From ZLKRG46 sp032117915 (GTDB taxonomy: Bacteria; Bacteroidota; Ignavibacteria; Kapaibacteriales; Kapaibacteriaceae), in contig JAULYI010000078.1 in the NCBI GenBank assembly GCA_032117915.1, positions 1 to 6,279 of the forward strand: DNA of 6,279 bases, read 5' to 3'. Positions 1 through 5,783 of this stretch are shown one piece after another; positions within the stretch are counted from its first letter, which is position 1; every line of letters begins with the position of its first letter. The notes under the pieces are model-generated. The model had not been told where the DNA came from, ran no database searches, and saw only the letters and a list, made by a program, of their open reading frames with translations. The position numbers were made by a program, and so were the translations under genes.

Positions 1-326
1 CCGATCCGATGCAGGTAGAGGCAGCCGCGCGCTGCGGGGCCGACATCATTGAGCTCCACACAGGCACCTATGCGAACGCCCGCACAAAGACCGAGGCCGC
101 ATCGGAGCTCGTACGCTTGCGCACGGCGGCCGAGATAGCAGCCCAAGCAGGCCTTATCGTAACAGCCGGGCATGGGCTCGACGCCAGAAACATCGCCCCT
201 ATCTGCCTGATACCGCAGATCGAAGAAGTAAGTGTCGGCCACGCACTGATCGCACGCGCCCTCTTCGTTGGGATGGAAGGGGCCGTGAAAGAGATGCTTA
301 CCGCGATCGACGTAGCGTCCCGCTAA
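1..326 (+). CDS. pdxJ: Pyridoxine 5'-phosphate synthase, C-terminal part (5' end outside window)
   Basis: PdxJ condenses 1-deoxy-D-xylulose 5-phosphate with 3-amino-2-oxopropyl phosphate to make pyridoxine 5'-phosphate, the last ring-forming step of the DXP-dependent vitamin B6 pathway in the cytosol. The visible ~108 residues cover the end of the TIM barrel. They include IELHTGTYA, typical of the family's IEIHTGxYA strand; TAGHGL, whose His corresponds to the conserved active-site His of E. coli PdxJ; and EEVSVGHALIARALFVG, the conserved Gly-His phosphate-binding strand and helix. The reading frame is open to the left edge (first full codon at position 3), so the ATG at 9 is internal and not a start. 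The gene ends in TAA at 324-326, 5 bases before the stop of the convergent sdhB. No terminator hairpin is evident between them. Family assignment is from recognised motifs; the missing N-terminal half cannot be judged. Confidence 0.95.
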   Translation, partial: DPMQVEAAARCGADIIELHTGTYANARTKTEAASELVRLRTAAEIAAQAGLIVTAGHGLDARNIAPICLIPQIEEVSVGHALIARALFVGMEGAVKEMLTAIDVASR

Positions 327-331
327 TTTGG

Positions 332-1081
332 TTAGTCCCGACCGACCTGGGCCGCCTTTGTGTAATCGCGGTTGAGGATGGCGATGAACTCAGCAGAGAT
401 ACCCTTCGGACACGCTGCCTCGCACTCATAGTGGTTCGTGCAGGATCCGAATCCTTCGGCATCCATCGTTAGCACCATGGATTCGGCACGTGACAGACGC
501 TCGGCCTGGCCCTGCGGGAGCGCACTCAGGTGTCCGGCCTTCGCGCCCACGAACAGCATTGCCGAAGCATTGGGGCATGCAGCGACGCAAGCACCACAAC
601 CGATACAGGCCGCAGCATCCATGGCCTTATCGGCCGCAGGCTTCGCGATCGGTATGGCATTGCCGTCTTGTGCGTTGCCCGTATTGACACTGATGTAACC
701 GCCAGACTGAATGATCCTATCGAATGCACCGCGATCGACCACAAGGTCGCGCACAACGGGAAAGGCTTTTGCGCGCCACGGCTCGATGTAGATTTCGTCG
801 CCGTCCTTGAACGTGCGCATGTGCAGCTGACAAGCCGTTGTACGTGCCAGCGGACCGTGTGGACGTCCGTTAATGACCATGCCACACGTACCACAAATAC
901 CTTCGCGACAGTCGTGGTCGAAGGCTACAGGCTCTTCACCCTTTTCCATGAGCTGCTCGTTCAACACGTCGAGCATTTCCAAGAAGCTCATATGCTCGCT
1001 CACGCCGGCAAGGTCGTAAGTCTTGAGCATGCCGGCCGCATCGGGGCCGGCCTGACGCCATATGTGCAACCGAAGGTTCAT
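332..1081 (-). CDS. sdhB: Succinate dehydrogenase/fumarate reductase iron-sulfur subunit
   Basis: This is the electron-transfer subunit of complex II (249 aa), carrying electrons between the SdhA flavin and the SdhC quinone/haem region on the cytoplasmic membrane face. The N-terminal ferredoxin-like domain holds the [2Fe-2S] ligands C58, C63, C66 (in CREGICGTC) and C84. The C-terminal domain has CIGCGACVAACP (C159, C162, C165, C169) and C214, C220, C224. By the established complex II pattern, C159/C162/C165/C224 bind [4Fe-4S] and C169/C214/C220 bind [3Fe-4S]. All ligands are present, so the protein looks functional. I chose the ATG at 1081-1079 because the protein then begins MNLRLHIWRQ as in the family, it has a GGAG 9 bases upstream, and its A is shared with the sdhA TAA (TAATG), indicating translational coupling. 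A longer frame to 1174 only reads back into sdhA. Direction of catalysis (SDH or FRD) cannot be read from sequence. Confidence 0.96.
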   Translation of the reverse strand: MNLRLHIWRQAGPDAAGMLKTYDLAGVSEHMSFLEMLDVLNEQLMEKGEEPVAFDHDCREGICGTCGMVINGRPHGPLARTTACQLHMRTFKDGDEIYIEPWRAKAFPVVRDLVVDRGAFDRIIQSGGYISVNTGNAQDGNAIPIAKPAADKAMDAAACIGCGACVAACPNASAMLFVGAKAGHLSALPQGQAERLSRAESMVLTMDAEGFGSCTNHYECEAACPKGISAEFIAILNRDYTKAAQVGRD

Positions 1082-2994
1082 TACTTGTAGCTCCGTGTAG
1101 CCAGTTTTACATGTTCGAATTCGAGCGACTCCTTGTGCAGGACGGGGGCCGTTCCGGCTCCCGTATACTCCCATGCGGCAACGTAGCAGAAGTCGTCGTC
1201 ATTGCGCTGTGCCTCGCCGTCCTCCGTCTGGTACTCCTCACGGAAGTGACCGCCGCATGACTCATTGCGATGCAATGCATCGTGGCACATCAGCTCGCCG
1301 AACTCCAGGAAGTCGGCAACGCGAGATGCATGCTCAAGCGCTTGATTGAGCTGAGCGCCCGTACCCGGTACCACCAGATTTTGATAGAACTCCTCGCGAA
1401 GCTCGGGGATGCGCTTGAGCGCTTCCTTCAGGCCAGCCTCATTCCGAGCCATACCGCACTTATCCCACATGATCTTGCCGAGCTCCCGATGGAACGAGGC
1501 GGGCGTGCGCTTCCCGTTGATCGACAACAGGGTTGTGACCTTGGTTTTGGCTTCGTTGACGGCGGCAACTGCTGCGGCATCATCGGATGAAACCTTGTCG
1601 AGCCCACCCTTGGCGAAGTAGCCGCCAATGGTGTACGGTATCACAAAATAACCGTCGGCAAGGCCCTGCATCAGAGCGCTGGCACCCAGACGATTGGCAC
1701 CGTGGTCGGAGAAGTTCGCCTCTCCAAGGACGAAGCATCCGGGAATGGTCGACATCAGGTCGTAGTCAACCCACAGTCCACCCATTGTGTAGTGCACGGC
1801 CGGATAGATGCGCATCGGCGTTGCATAGGGGTCTTCGCCGGTGATACGCTCGTACATCTCAAAGAGGTTGCCGTACCGGTCTTCGATAGCCTTACGGCCA
1901 AGGCGATTGATGGCATCGGCGAAGTCAAGATAGACACCAAGACCACCCGGGCCAACGCCACGGCCGTCGTCACATGCTTCCTTTGCAGCACGCGATGCGA
2001 TGTCGCGCGGAGACAGATTGCCGAATGAAGGATACTTCCGCTCGAGGTAATAGTCTCGCTCGTTCTCCGGAATGTCCTGCGGAGCACGCTTATCGCCCTG
2101 TGCCTTCGGCACCCAGATACGTCCGTCGTTACGGAGCGACTCGGACATCAGCGTGAGCTTCGATTGATAATCACCGCTCACCGGGATACACGTAGGGTGG
2201 ATCTGCGTGTAGCACGGGTTGGCAAACAACGCACCACGCTTGTGCGCGCGGTATGCCGCCGTTACGTTGCAGGCCATGGCATTCGTGGACAAGTAGAACA
2301 CGTTGCCGTAACCACCGGTGGCAAGCACGACGGCGTCGCCCATGAGCGAGGTGACCTCGCCGGACGTCATGTCGCGCATCACGATGCCACGGGCACGGCC
2401 GTTGACCACAACGAGGTCCATCATCTCCTTCTTCGTGTGGAGCTTGACCTTGCCAAGACCAACTTGCCGGCTAAGCGCCTGGTATGCACCGATCAGCAGC
2501 TGCTGGCCTGTCTGTCCCCGCGCATAGAACGTCCGCGACACCTGAGCACCGCCAAAGGATCGATTCGCCAGGTATCCACCGTACTCGCGAGCGAACGGAA
2601 CACCCTGTGCGACGCACTGGTCGATGATGTTCGTGCTCACCTGAGCAAGACGGTACACGTTGGCCTCGCGCGCTCGGAAGTCGCCACCCTTGATGGTGTC
2701 GTAGAACAGACGATAGACCGAGTCACCATCATTCTGATAGTTCTTCGCCGCATTGATACCGCCCTGTGCGGCGATCGAGTGGGCGCGACGCGGCGAGTCG
2801 TGATAGGTCACGGCATGCACGTTGTAGCCCAGCTCGGCCAGCGTGGCCGCTGCCGATGCACCGGCGAGACCGGTGCCGACGACGATGACGCTGAACTTGC
2901 GCTTGTTCGCAGGGTTCACCAGCTTCAGGTCTGCCCGATAGGAGTCCCACTTTCTTTCGAGTGCTCCATCAGGCGCATTTGAACGCAGTTCCAT
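1081..2994 (-). CDS. sdhA: Succinate dehydrogenase/fumarate reductase flavoprotein subunit
   Basis: This is the catalytic subunit of complex II (637 aa), interconverting succinate and fumarate at a covalently bound FAD. Residue numbers start from the ATG at 2994. The FAD dinucleotide-binding motif GTGLAGASAA is at ~40-49. H72 in RRAHSIAAQGG is the expected histidyl-FAD attachment site. The dicarboxylate site includes QIHPT (H266), the SPRDIASR segment whose Arg (~330) is the family's proton-shuttle residue, YPAVHYTMGG (H401) and GEANFSDHGANRLGAS (~424-439). The C-terminal HRNESCGGHFREEYQ corresponds to the RxESRGAHxREDxP region. Length and sequence fit the Bacteroidota/Chlorobiota B-type subunit. 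A TTG at 3012 would add six residues. I prefer the ATG because GGGAG precedes it and the family N-terminus aligns with the NAPDGALERKW segment. sdhC ends 26 bases upstream, and the 3' end shares one base with sdhB, so this is the middle gene of an operon. Confidence 0.96.
   Translation of the reverse strand: MELRSNAPDGALERKWDSYRADLKLVNPANKRKFSVIVVGTGLAGASAAATLAELGYNVHAVTYHDSPRRAHSIAAQGGINAAKNYQNDGDSVYRLFYDTIKGGDFRAREANVYRLAQVSTNIIDQCVAQGVPFAREYGGYLANRSFGGAQVSRTFYARGQTGQQLLIGAYQALSRQVGLGKVKLHTKKEMMDLVVVNGRARGIVMRDMTSGEVTSLMGDAVVLATGGYGNVFYLSTNAMACNVTAAYRAHKRGALFANPCYTQIHPTCIPVSGDYQSKLTLMSESLRNDGRIWVPKAQGDKRAPQDIPENERDYYLERKYPSFGNLSPRDIASRAAKEACDDGRGVGPGGLGVYLDFADAINRLGRKAIEDRYGNLFEMYERITGEDPYATPMRIYPAVHYTMGGLWVDYDLMSTIPGCFVLGEANFSDHGANRLGASALMQGLADGYFVIPYTIGGYFAKGGLDKVSSDDAAAVAAVNEAKTKVTTLLSINGKRTPASFHRELGKIMWDKCGMARNEAGLKEALKRIPELREEFYQNLVVPGTGAQLNQALEHASRVADFLEFGELMCHDALHRNESCGGHFREEYQTEDGEAQRNDDDFCYVAAWEYTGAGTAPVLHKESLEFEHVKLATRSYK
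1091..1094 (-). promoter_or_regulatory. Ribosome binding site of sdhB
   Basis: GGAG on the minus strand lies 9 bases before the ATG at 1081, inside the last codons of sdhA. It supports the short sdhB start over the longer open frame and would allow independent or re-initiated translation at the TAATG junction. Confidence 0.6.
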
Positions 2995-3005
2995 AATGCT
3001 CGTTT

Positions 3006-3010
3006 CTCCC
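3006..3010 (-). promoter_or_regulatory. Likely ribosome binding site of sdhA
   Basis: GGGAG on the minus strand lies 11 bases before the ATG at 2994, slightly farther than ideal. The alternative TTG start at 3012 lies upstream of it and has no comparable purine run of its own, so this site favours the ATG. Confidence 0.4.
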
Positions 3011-3020
3011 AAGGATGTTC

Positions 3021-3725
3021 TTAGTGTGACCCGCCAACTAGTCCAAGAAGGATGGACAGCGGAACGCTGCTGAATCCGGCGGCAAGGACGATCGAGAGGA
3101 TCGCTCCGCCCTTACGGATCATCGGCGTGTACCGCGGGTGGTTGATGCCCAGCGTCTGCAGAGCGCTCTGAATAGCGTGATTAAGGTGCAGCCCCGTAAA
3201 GACCATGGCAAGCACGTACAACACGGCGATAAGCGGCTGACGGAACGAGGCAATGATCATCGCATAGACATCATGCACCTGCGTGCCGTTGGCCAGCGTG
3301 TATGTTCCATCGTAGAACTCTGTGTGCACTGCCCCCCAGGTGAAATGGGCCAAGTGGTAGATGACGTAGGTCAGGATAACAAGGCCGGAAATGGCCATGG
3401 ACCGAGAGGCAATTGACGAGGTCCGGTGCTCGACCTTGGCATATCCCTGGGGGCGTGCCGCGCGAATGCGCCGCGTGAGGGTGAAGGCCGACCAGATATG
3501 GAGCGTTGCGAACACGAGCAGACCGATCCGCGCGACCCAGATCCCGGCTCCATGCAGAAGATGCTGCAGTTCATAGGCGTAGCTGTTCATGTCTTCCGGC
3601 CCCATGAACACAAGCATGTTTCCGGCAAGGTGGCCGAAGAGGAACAGGACCAGTCCGATACCCGTCACGGCCATGATCCACTTCCGCGCAATTGTCGATC
3701 CCCAAAGCTGTGCAAACGATCTCAT
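3021..3725 (-). CDS. sdhC: Succinate dehydrogenase/fumarate reductase cytochrome b subunit (di-haem B-type anchor)
   Basis: This is the membrane anchor of complex II (234 aa), holding haem b and the quinone site. Five hydrophobic segments are visible at about 16-38, 61-83, 110-130, 155-180 and 205-230, as expected for the single-subunit anchor of Bacillus SDH and Wolinella FRD. Histidines in the first four helices match the two-haem pattern: H32 (FGHLAGN), H76 (ATLHIWSA), H124 or H127 (YHLAHFTW) and H180 or H183 (GLHLNHAIQS). The segment HAIQSALQTLGINHPRYTP is typical of the family. Presence of two haems and use of menaquinone are inferred from the family. I chose the ATG at 3725 because MRSFAQLWGSTIARKWIMAVTG begins just before helix 1. 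The frame stays open to 3800, but those 25 residues are hydrophilic, Arg-rich and unlike the family. The upstream SD is weak. First gene of the leftward sdhCAB operon. Confidence 0.95.
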   Translation of the reverse strand: MRSFAQLWGSTIARKWIMAVTGIGLVLFLFGHLAGNMLVFMGPEDMNSYAYELQHLLHGAGIWVARIGLLVFATLHIWSAFTLTRRIRAARPQGYAKVEHRTSSIASRSMAISGLVILTYVIYHLAHFTWGAVHTEFYDGTYTLANGTQVHDVYAMIIASFRQPLIAVLYVLAMVFTGLHLNHAIQSALQTLGINHPRYTPMIRKGGAILSIVLAAGFSSVPLSILLGLVGGSH

Positions 3726-3774
3726 GACGTCATCCGATGATGTGAGTTCTTGCCTTTCACGACCGCGTCCAACA

Positions 3775-3797
3775 CGGCACGTGCGAACAAAGTGCCG
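3775..3797. promoter_or_regulatory. Operator-like inverted repeat in the sdhC/ABC divergent region
   Basis: CGGCAC and GTGCCG form a perfect 6-bp inverted repeat separated by 11 bases, with a smaller 8-bp palindrome GCACGTGC (3777-3784) overlapping the left arm. It lies directly downstream, in the sdh direction, of the candidate TAGATTTG element, across the predicted transcription start. That position suits a repressor site or a 5' UTR hairpin for sdhCAB; it could equally act on the rightward ABC gene. No regulator gene is nearby to identify a binding protein. A 6-bp dyad in a GC-rich region can arise by chance. Confidence 0.3.
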
Positions 3798-3805
3798 CAA
3801 ATCTA
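3798..3805 (-). promoter_or_regulatory. Candidate -7 promoter element for sdhCAB
   Basis: The minus strand reads TAGATTTG, an exact match to the Bacteroidota -7 consensus TAnnTTTG recognised by their divergent primary sigma factor. It lies 72 bases from the sdhC ATG and would place the transcription start near 3790. No convincing TTTG/TTG -33 element sits at the right distance upstream, and an 8-base consensus with two free positions can occur by chance, so confidence is low. It applies only if the organism is in the Bacteroidota/Chlorobiota lineage. Confidence 0.3.
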
Positions 3806-3869
3806 CGAAACGCGATTTTGTCAGGCGTTCCGATGGCCTGTACTGGGCTCTGCATACTATTTTGCGGGC

Positions 3870-4763
3870 ATGCTATCAATACAGTCCGTCACAAAGCGCT
3901 TCGGCCAGCAGGTCGCCAACGATACCGTTTCATTTAACGTTCGCAGCGGCTGCATCTTTGGCCTGTTGGGACCGAACGGCGCCGGTAAAACGACGCTGAT
4001 TCGGATGATCACCAATATTATTCTGCCCGATAGCGGACAGATCCTGCTAGACGGAACACCCGTAGGTGCCGTGCAGCAGAATGACATCGGATATCTACCC
4101 GAGGAGCGAGGCCTGTATAAGAAGCTCAAGGTCGTAGAACAGCTTGCCTACTTCGGGCGTCTGAAAGGTCTATCCAACGACGAAGCCGTCCGGCGCGGTC
4201 TGCAGTGGCTGCATCGCATGCAGGCCGACGACTTCGTCCCAAAAAAGATCCAGGAACTCTCGAAAGGCATGCAGCAGAAGGTGCAATTCGTAAGCACCGT
4301 GCTGCACAACCCGAAGCTCCTCATCCTCGATGAGCCGTTCAGCGGCCTTGACCCGGTGAATGCCTCCCTGCTCATCGACGTGATCAAGGAGCTCAAAGCA
4401 GAAGGAATGACGATCATTCTCTCTACACACCAGATGGATCAGGTCGAGAAACTCTGCGACGACATCGTTCTTATCAACAGTGGCAGAGTGGTGTTGGAAG
4501 GGGCTGTGCGCGACGTGCGATCGCGGCACCGCCGCGATCGCGTTCGAGTTGAGTTTGACGGTGCCGAGCCGTCCCTTGATGCTGTAGAGGGCCTGCGCAT
4601 TATCGACAAGGGCCCGTATCGACTGGAATTGCAGTTCGATGAGCGTTTGACCCATGACGCCGTCCTACGTCTGCTTATCGAGCGCACGTCGATCACCCGC
4701 TTCGAAGTGGCCGAACCCTCGTTGCATGACATCTTCATCGAGACCGTTACGCAAGGCGTATGA
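3870..4763 (+). CDS. ABC transporter ATP-binding protein (NatA/YhaQ-like)
   Basis: This is the ATP-hydrolysing subunit of an ABC transporter (297 aa), expected on the cytoplasmic face bound to a separate permease. All nucleotide-binding motifs are present: Walker A GPNGAGKT (34-41), signature LSKGMQQ (130-136), Walker B LLILDEP (150-156), D-loop SGLD (158-161) and H-loop H187 in STHQ. The Q-loop position reads YLPEERGLYKK (~75-85), the form common in the YhaQ/NatA subgroup associated with sodium or drug export. After ~220 comes a second domain of the kind fused to that subgroup (DUF4162-like), ending SLHDIFIETV. I chose the ATG at 3870 because MLSIQSVTKRFG is the standard beginning. A TTG at 3750 would add 40 unrelated residues. 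No SD precedes the ATG. The gene overlaps mltG by ATGA and no permease gene adjoins it on either side, so its partner and substrate are unknown. Confidence 0.92.
   Translation: MLSIQSVTKRFGQQVANDTVSFNVRSGCIFGLLGPNGAGKTTLIRMITNIILPDSGQILLDGTPVGAVQQNDIGYLPEERGLYKKLKVVEQLAYFGRLKGLSNDEAVRRGLQWLHRMQADDFVPKKIQELSKGMQQKVQFVSTVLHNPKLLILDEPFSGLDPVNASLLIDVIKELKAEGMTIILSTHQMDQVEKLCDDIVLINSGRVVLEGAVRDVRSRHRRDRVRVEFDGAEPSLDAVEGLRIIDKGPYRLELQFDERLTHDAVLRLLIERTSITRFEVAEPSLHDIFIETVTQGV
4517..4541. repeat. Perfect 11-bp inverted repeat with 3-base loop inside the ABC ATPase gene
   Basis: GCGATCGCGGC (4517-4527), loop ACC (4528-4530), and its exact reverse complement GCCGCGATCGC (4531-4541). Each arm contains the self-complementary octamer GCGATCGC. 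In RNA the stem could gain two G-U pairs at its base. It encodes residues ~217-224 (RSRHRRDR), at the junction between the ATPase core and the C-terminal domain. There is no T-run after it and it is well inside the gene, so it is not a standard terminator. Confidence 0.8.
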
Positions 4764-5779
4764 CGTCCCGTATGGCACGGCTCATCCTTCGCCTTCTCGG
4801 TTTTGGTACCGCATTCGTGGTGGCAGGCATCATCACCGTGTGGATACTCCTTCTTCGTCCTGTTGACCTGAGCAAGAACCATAGCGCAGCGATCAAGAGC
4901 GGCAGCAGCGTTGTCGCGGCCGTCAAGACCATCAATGGGCAATGCCCCCTGCCAACTCCCTCGCTGGTTTCGGTTGTTGCCCGCCTGACCGCTCGCCTTA
5001 CCGGAAGAAGCGTCCAGCGCGGATGGTACCGGTTTACGGATGGAGATACGCAGGTTGACGTGCTCATGGCCCTGTTTGGGAGTCATCGCAGGCCATCCAT
5101 CCGCGTGACCATTCCTGAGGGGTTGACGTACCGCGACATCGCTGCGATTCTAGCGCGCAGTATCGAGGCTGATTCCACAGCGTTTGTGGCTTGGTGCGAG
5201 TCAGACACCGTACTTCAAACGTATGGCGTTGCAGGCCGTTCCATGGAAGGGTATCTCATGCCCAATACGTACACATTCTACTGGCGCGACGATGCGCAGG
5301 TTATCGGAGACAAGCTTGCGGCGGAGTTCAAGGAACAGTGGGTGCAACACTGCGAGGGCATCCTAGCGCAGAGCGGCAGAACGGCACATGATGTGATCAC
5401 CTTGGCGAGTATCGTGCAAGCCGAGGCAGCGCAGGTCGAGGAGATGCCGCGGATCGCCGGCGTCTATGCGAACCGGTTGGCAAGAGCAATGCGGCTTGAG
5501 GCGGACCCCACCGTACAGTACGGCAGGGGTGAACGCAGTCGCGTCCTCTACAAACACCTTGAACATCAGTCACCGTATAACACCTACCAAGTGTATGGTC
5601 TTCCTCCCGGTCCGATCTGTAATGTCGGGTTGGACGCACTGCGTGCGGCTCTGCAACCGGAGGAGCACAGTTACCTGTTTTTCGTTGCCCGAGGAGATGG
5701 TTCAGGCGGACATTACTTCGCCAAAACAGGGGCAGAACATGTGACGAACGTGAAACGCTACAGGGCCCGTCGGAACTGA
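4760..5779 (+). CDS. mltG: Endolytic murein transglycosylase (YceG/MltG family)
   Basis: MltG is an inner-membrane-anchored endolytic transglycosylase that cuts nascent peptidoglycan glycan strands and is thought to set strand length near the elongation and division synthases. The protein (339 aa, close to the ~340 aa of E. coli MltG) has a basic N-terminus, one membrane helix (~8-32) and a periplasmic body. Family motifs run in order: IPEGLTYRDIAAILA (~118-131), MEGYLMPNTYTF (162-173), LASIVQAEA (215-223) with the conserved E222 as the likely catalytic Glu, RLEADPTVQYG (245-255), SPYNTYQVYGLPPGPICN (271-288), and HYFAKTGAEHVTNVKRYR near the end. The usual Glu directly after SIV is Gln here (SIVQAE), a variation I believe is tolerated in the family. 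The ATG at 4760 overlaps the ABC ATPase stop as ATGA, implying coupled translation; an ATG at 4772 is a less likely start. The TGA stop abuts the stop of the convergent gene. Confidence 0.95.
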   Translation: MTSRMARLILRLLGFGTAFVVAGIITVWILLLRPVDLSKNHSAAIKSGSSVVAAVKTINGQCPLPTPSLVSVVARLTARLTGRSVQRGWYRFTDGDTQVDVLMALFGSHRRPSIRVTIPEGLTYRDIAAILARSIEADSTAFVAWCESDTVLQTYGVAGRSMEGYLMPNTYTFYWRDDAQVIGDKLAAEFKEQWVQHCEGILAQSGRTAHDVITLASIVQAEAAQVEEMPRIAGVYANRLARAMRLEADPTVQYGRGERSRVLYKHLEHQSPYNTYQVYGLPPGPICNVGLDALRAALQPEEHSYLFFVARGDGSGGHYFAKTGAEHVTNVKRYRARRN

Positions 5780-5783
5780 TCAG
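5776..5783. other. Abutting convergent stop codons in the palindrome CTGATCAG
   Basis: The mltG TGA occupies 5777-5779 and the stop of the leftward gene (TGA on the minus strand) occupies 5780-5782, so the two reading frames meet with no base between them. The eight bases around them are a perfect palindrome. No hairpin with a T-run is visible on either side, so any transcription terminator must lie inside the opposing coding sequence or be rho-dependent. Confidence 0.9.

Noticed and set aside
327..350. Possible terminator between pdxJ and sdhB
   Set aside because: Only weak interrupted pairing (GGTTAGTC with GACCGACC) and no T-run. It also lies mostly inside the sdhB 3' coding sequence.
530..1090. 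186-codon plus-strand frame antisense to sdhB
   Set aside because: sdhB on the opposite strand has all iron-sulfur ligands intact. The antisense translation is low in recognisable features and has no start signal.
1082..1174. 31-residue N-terminal extension of SdhB
   Set aside because: The extension is an out-of-frame reading of the sdhA 3' end. The family start and the GGAG site both point to the ATG at 1081.
2164..2982. 272-codon open frame on the plus strand antisense to sdhA
   Set aside because: It lies wholly inside the clearly homologous sdhA, its Arg/His/Val-rich translation resembles no protein family, and such antisense frames are common in GC-rich coding DNA.
3726..3800. 25-residue N-terminal extension of SdhC
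   Set aside because: It is Arg-rich and unlike the family. Homologues begin just before helix 1, matching the ATG at 3725, and the extension would cover the candidate operator region.
3818..3846. TTGTCA with a 17-base spacer to TACTGG as a sigma70-type promoter for the ABC gene
   Set aside because: The -10 match is poor, and TACTAT at 3855 is too far from the -35 and only 9 bases from the start codon. Not convincing enough to annotate.
4439..5086. 215-codon minus-strand frame spanning the ABC ATPase/mltG junction
   Set aside because: It crosses two well-supported genes on the other strand, and its Arg/Ser/Thr-rich translation is typical of a shadow frame.
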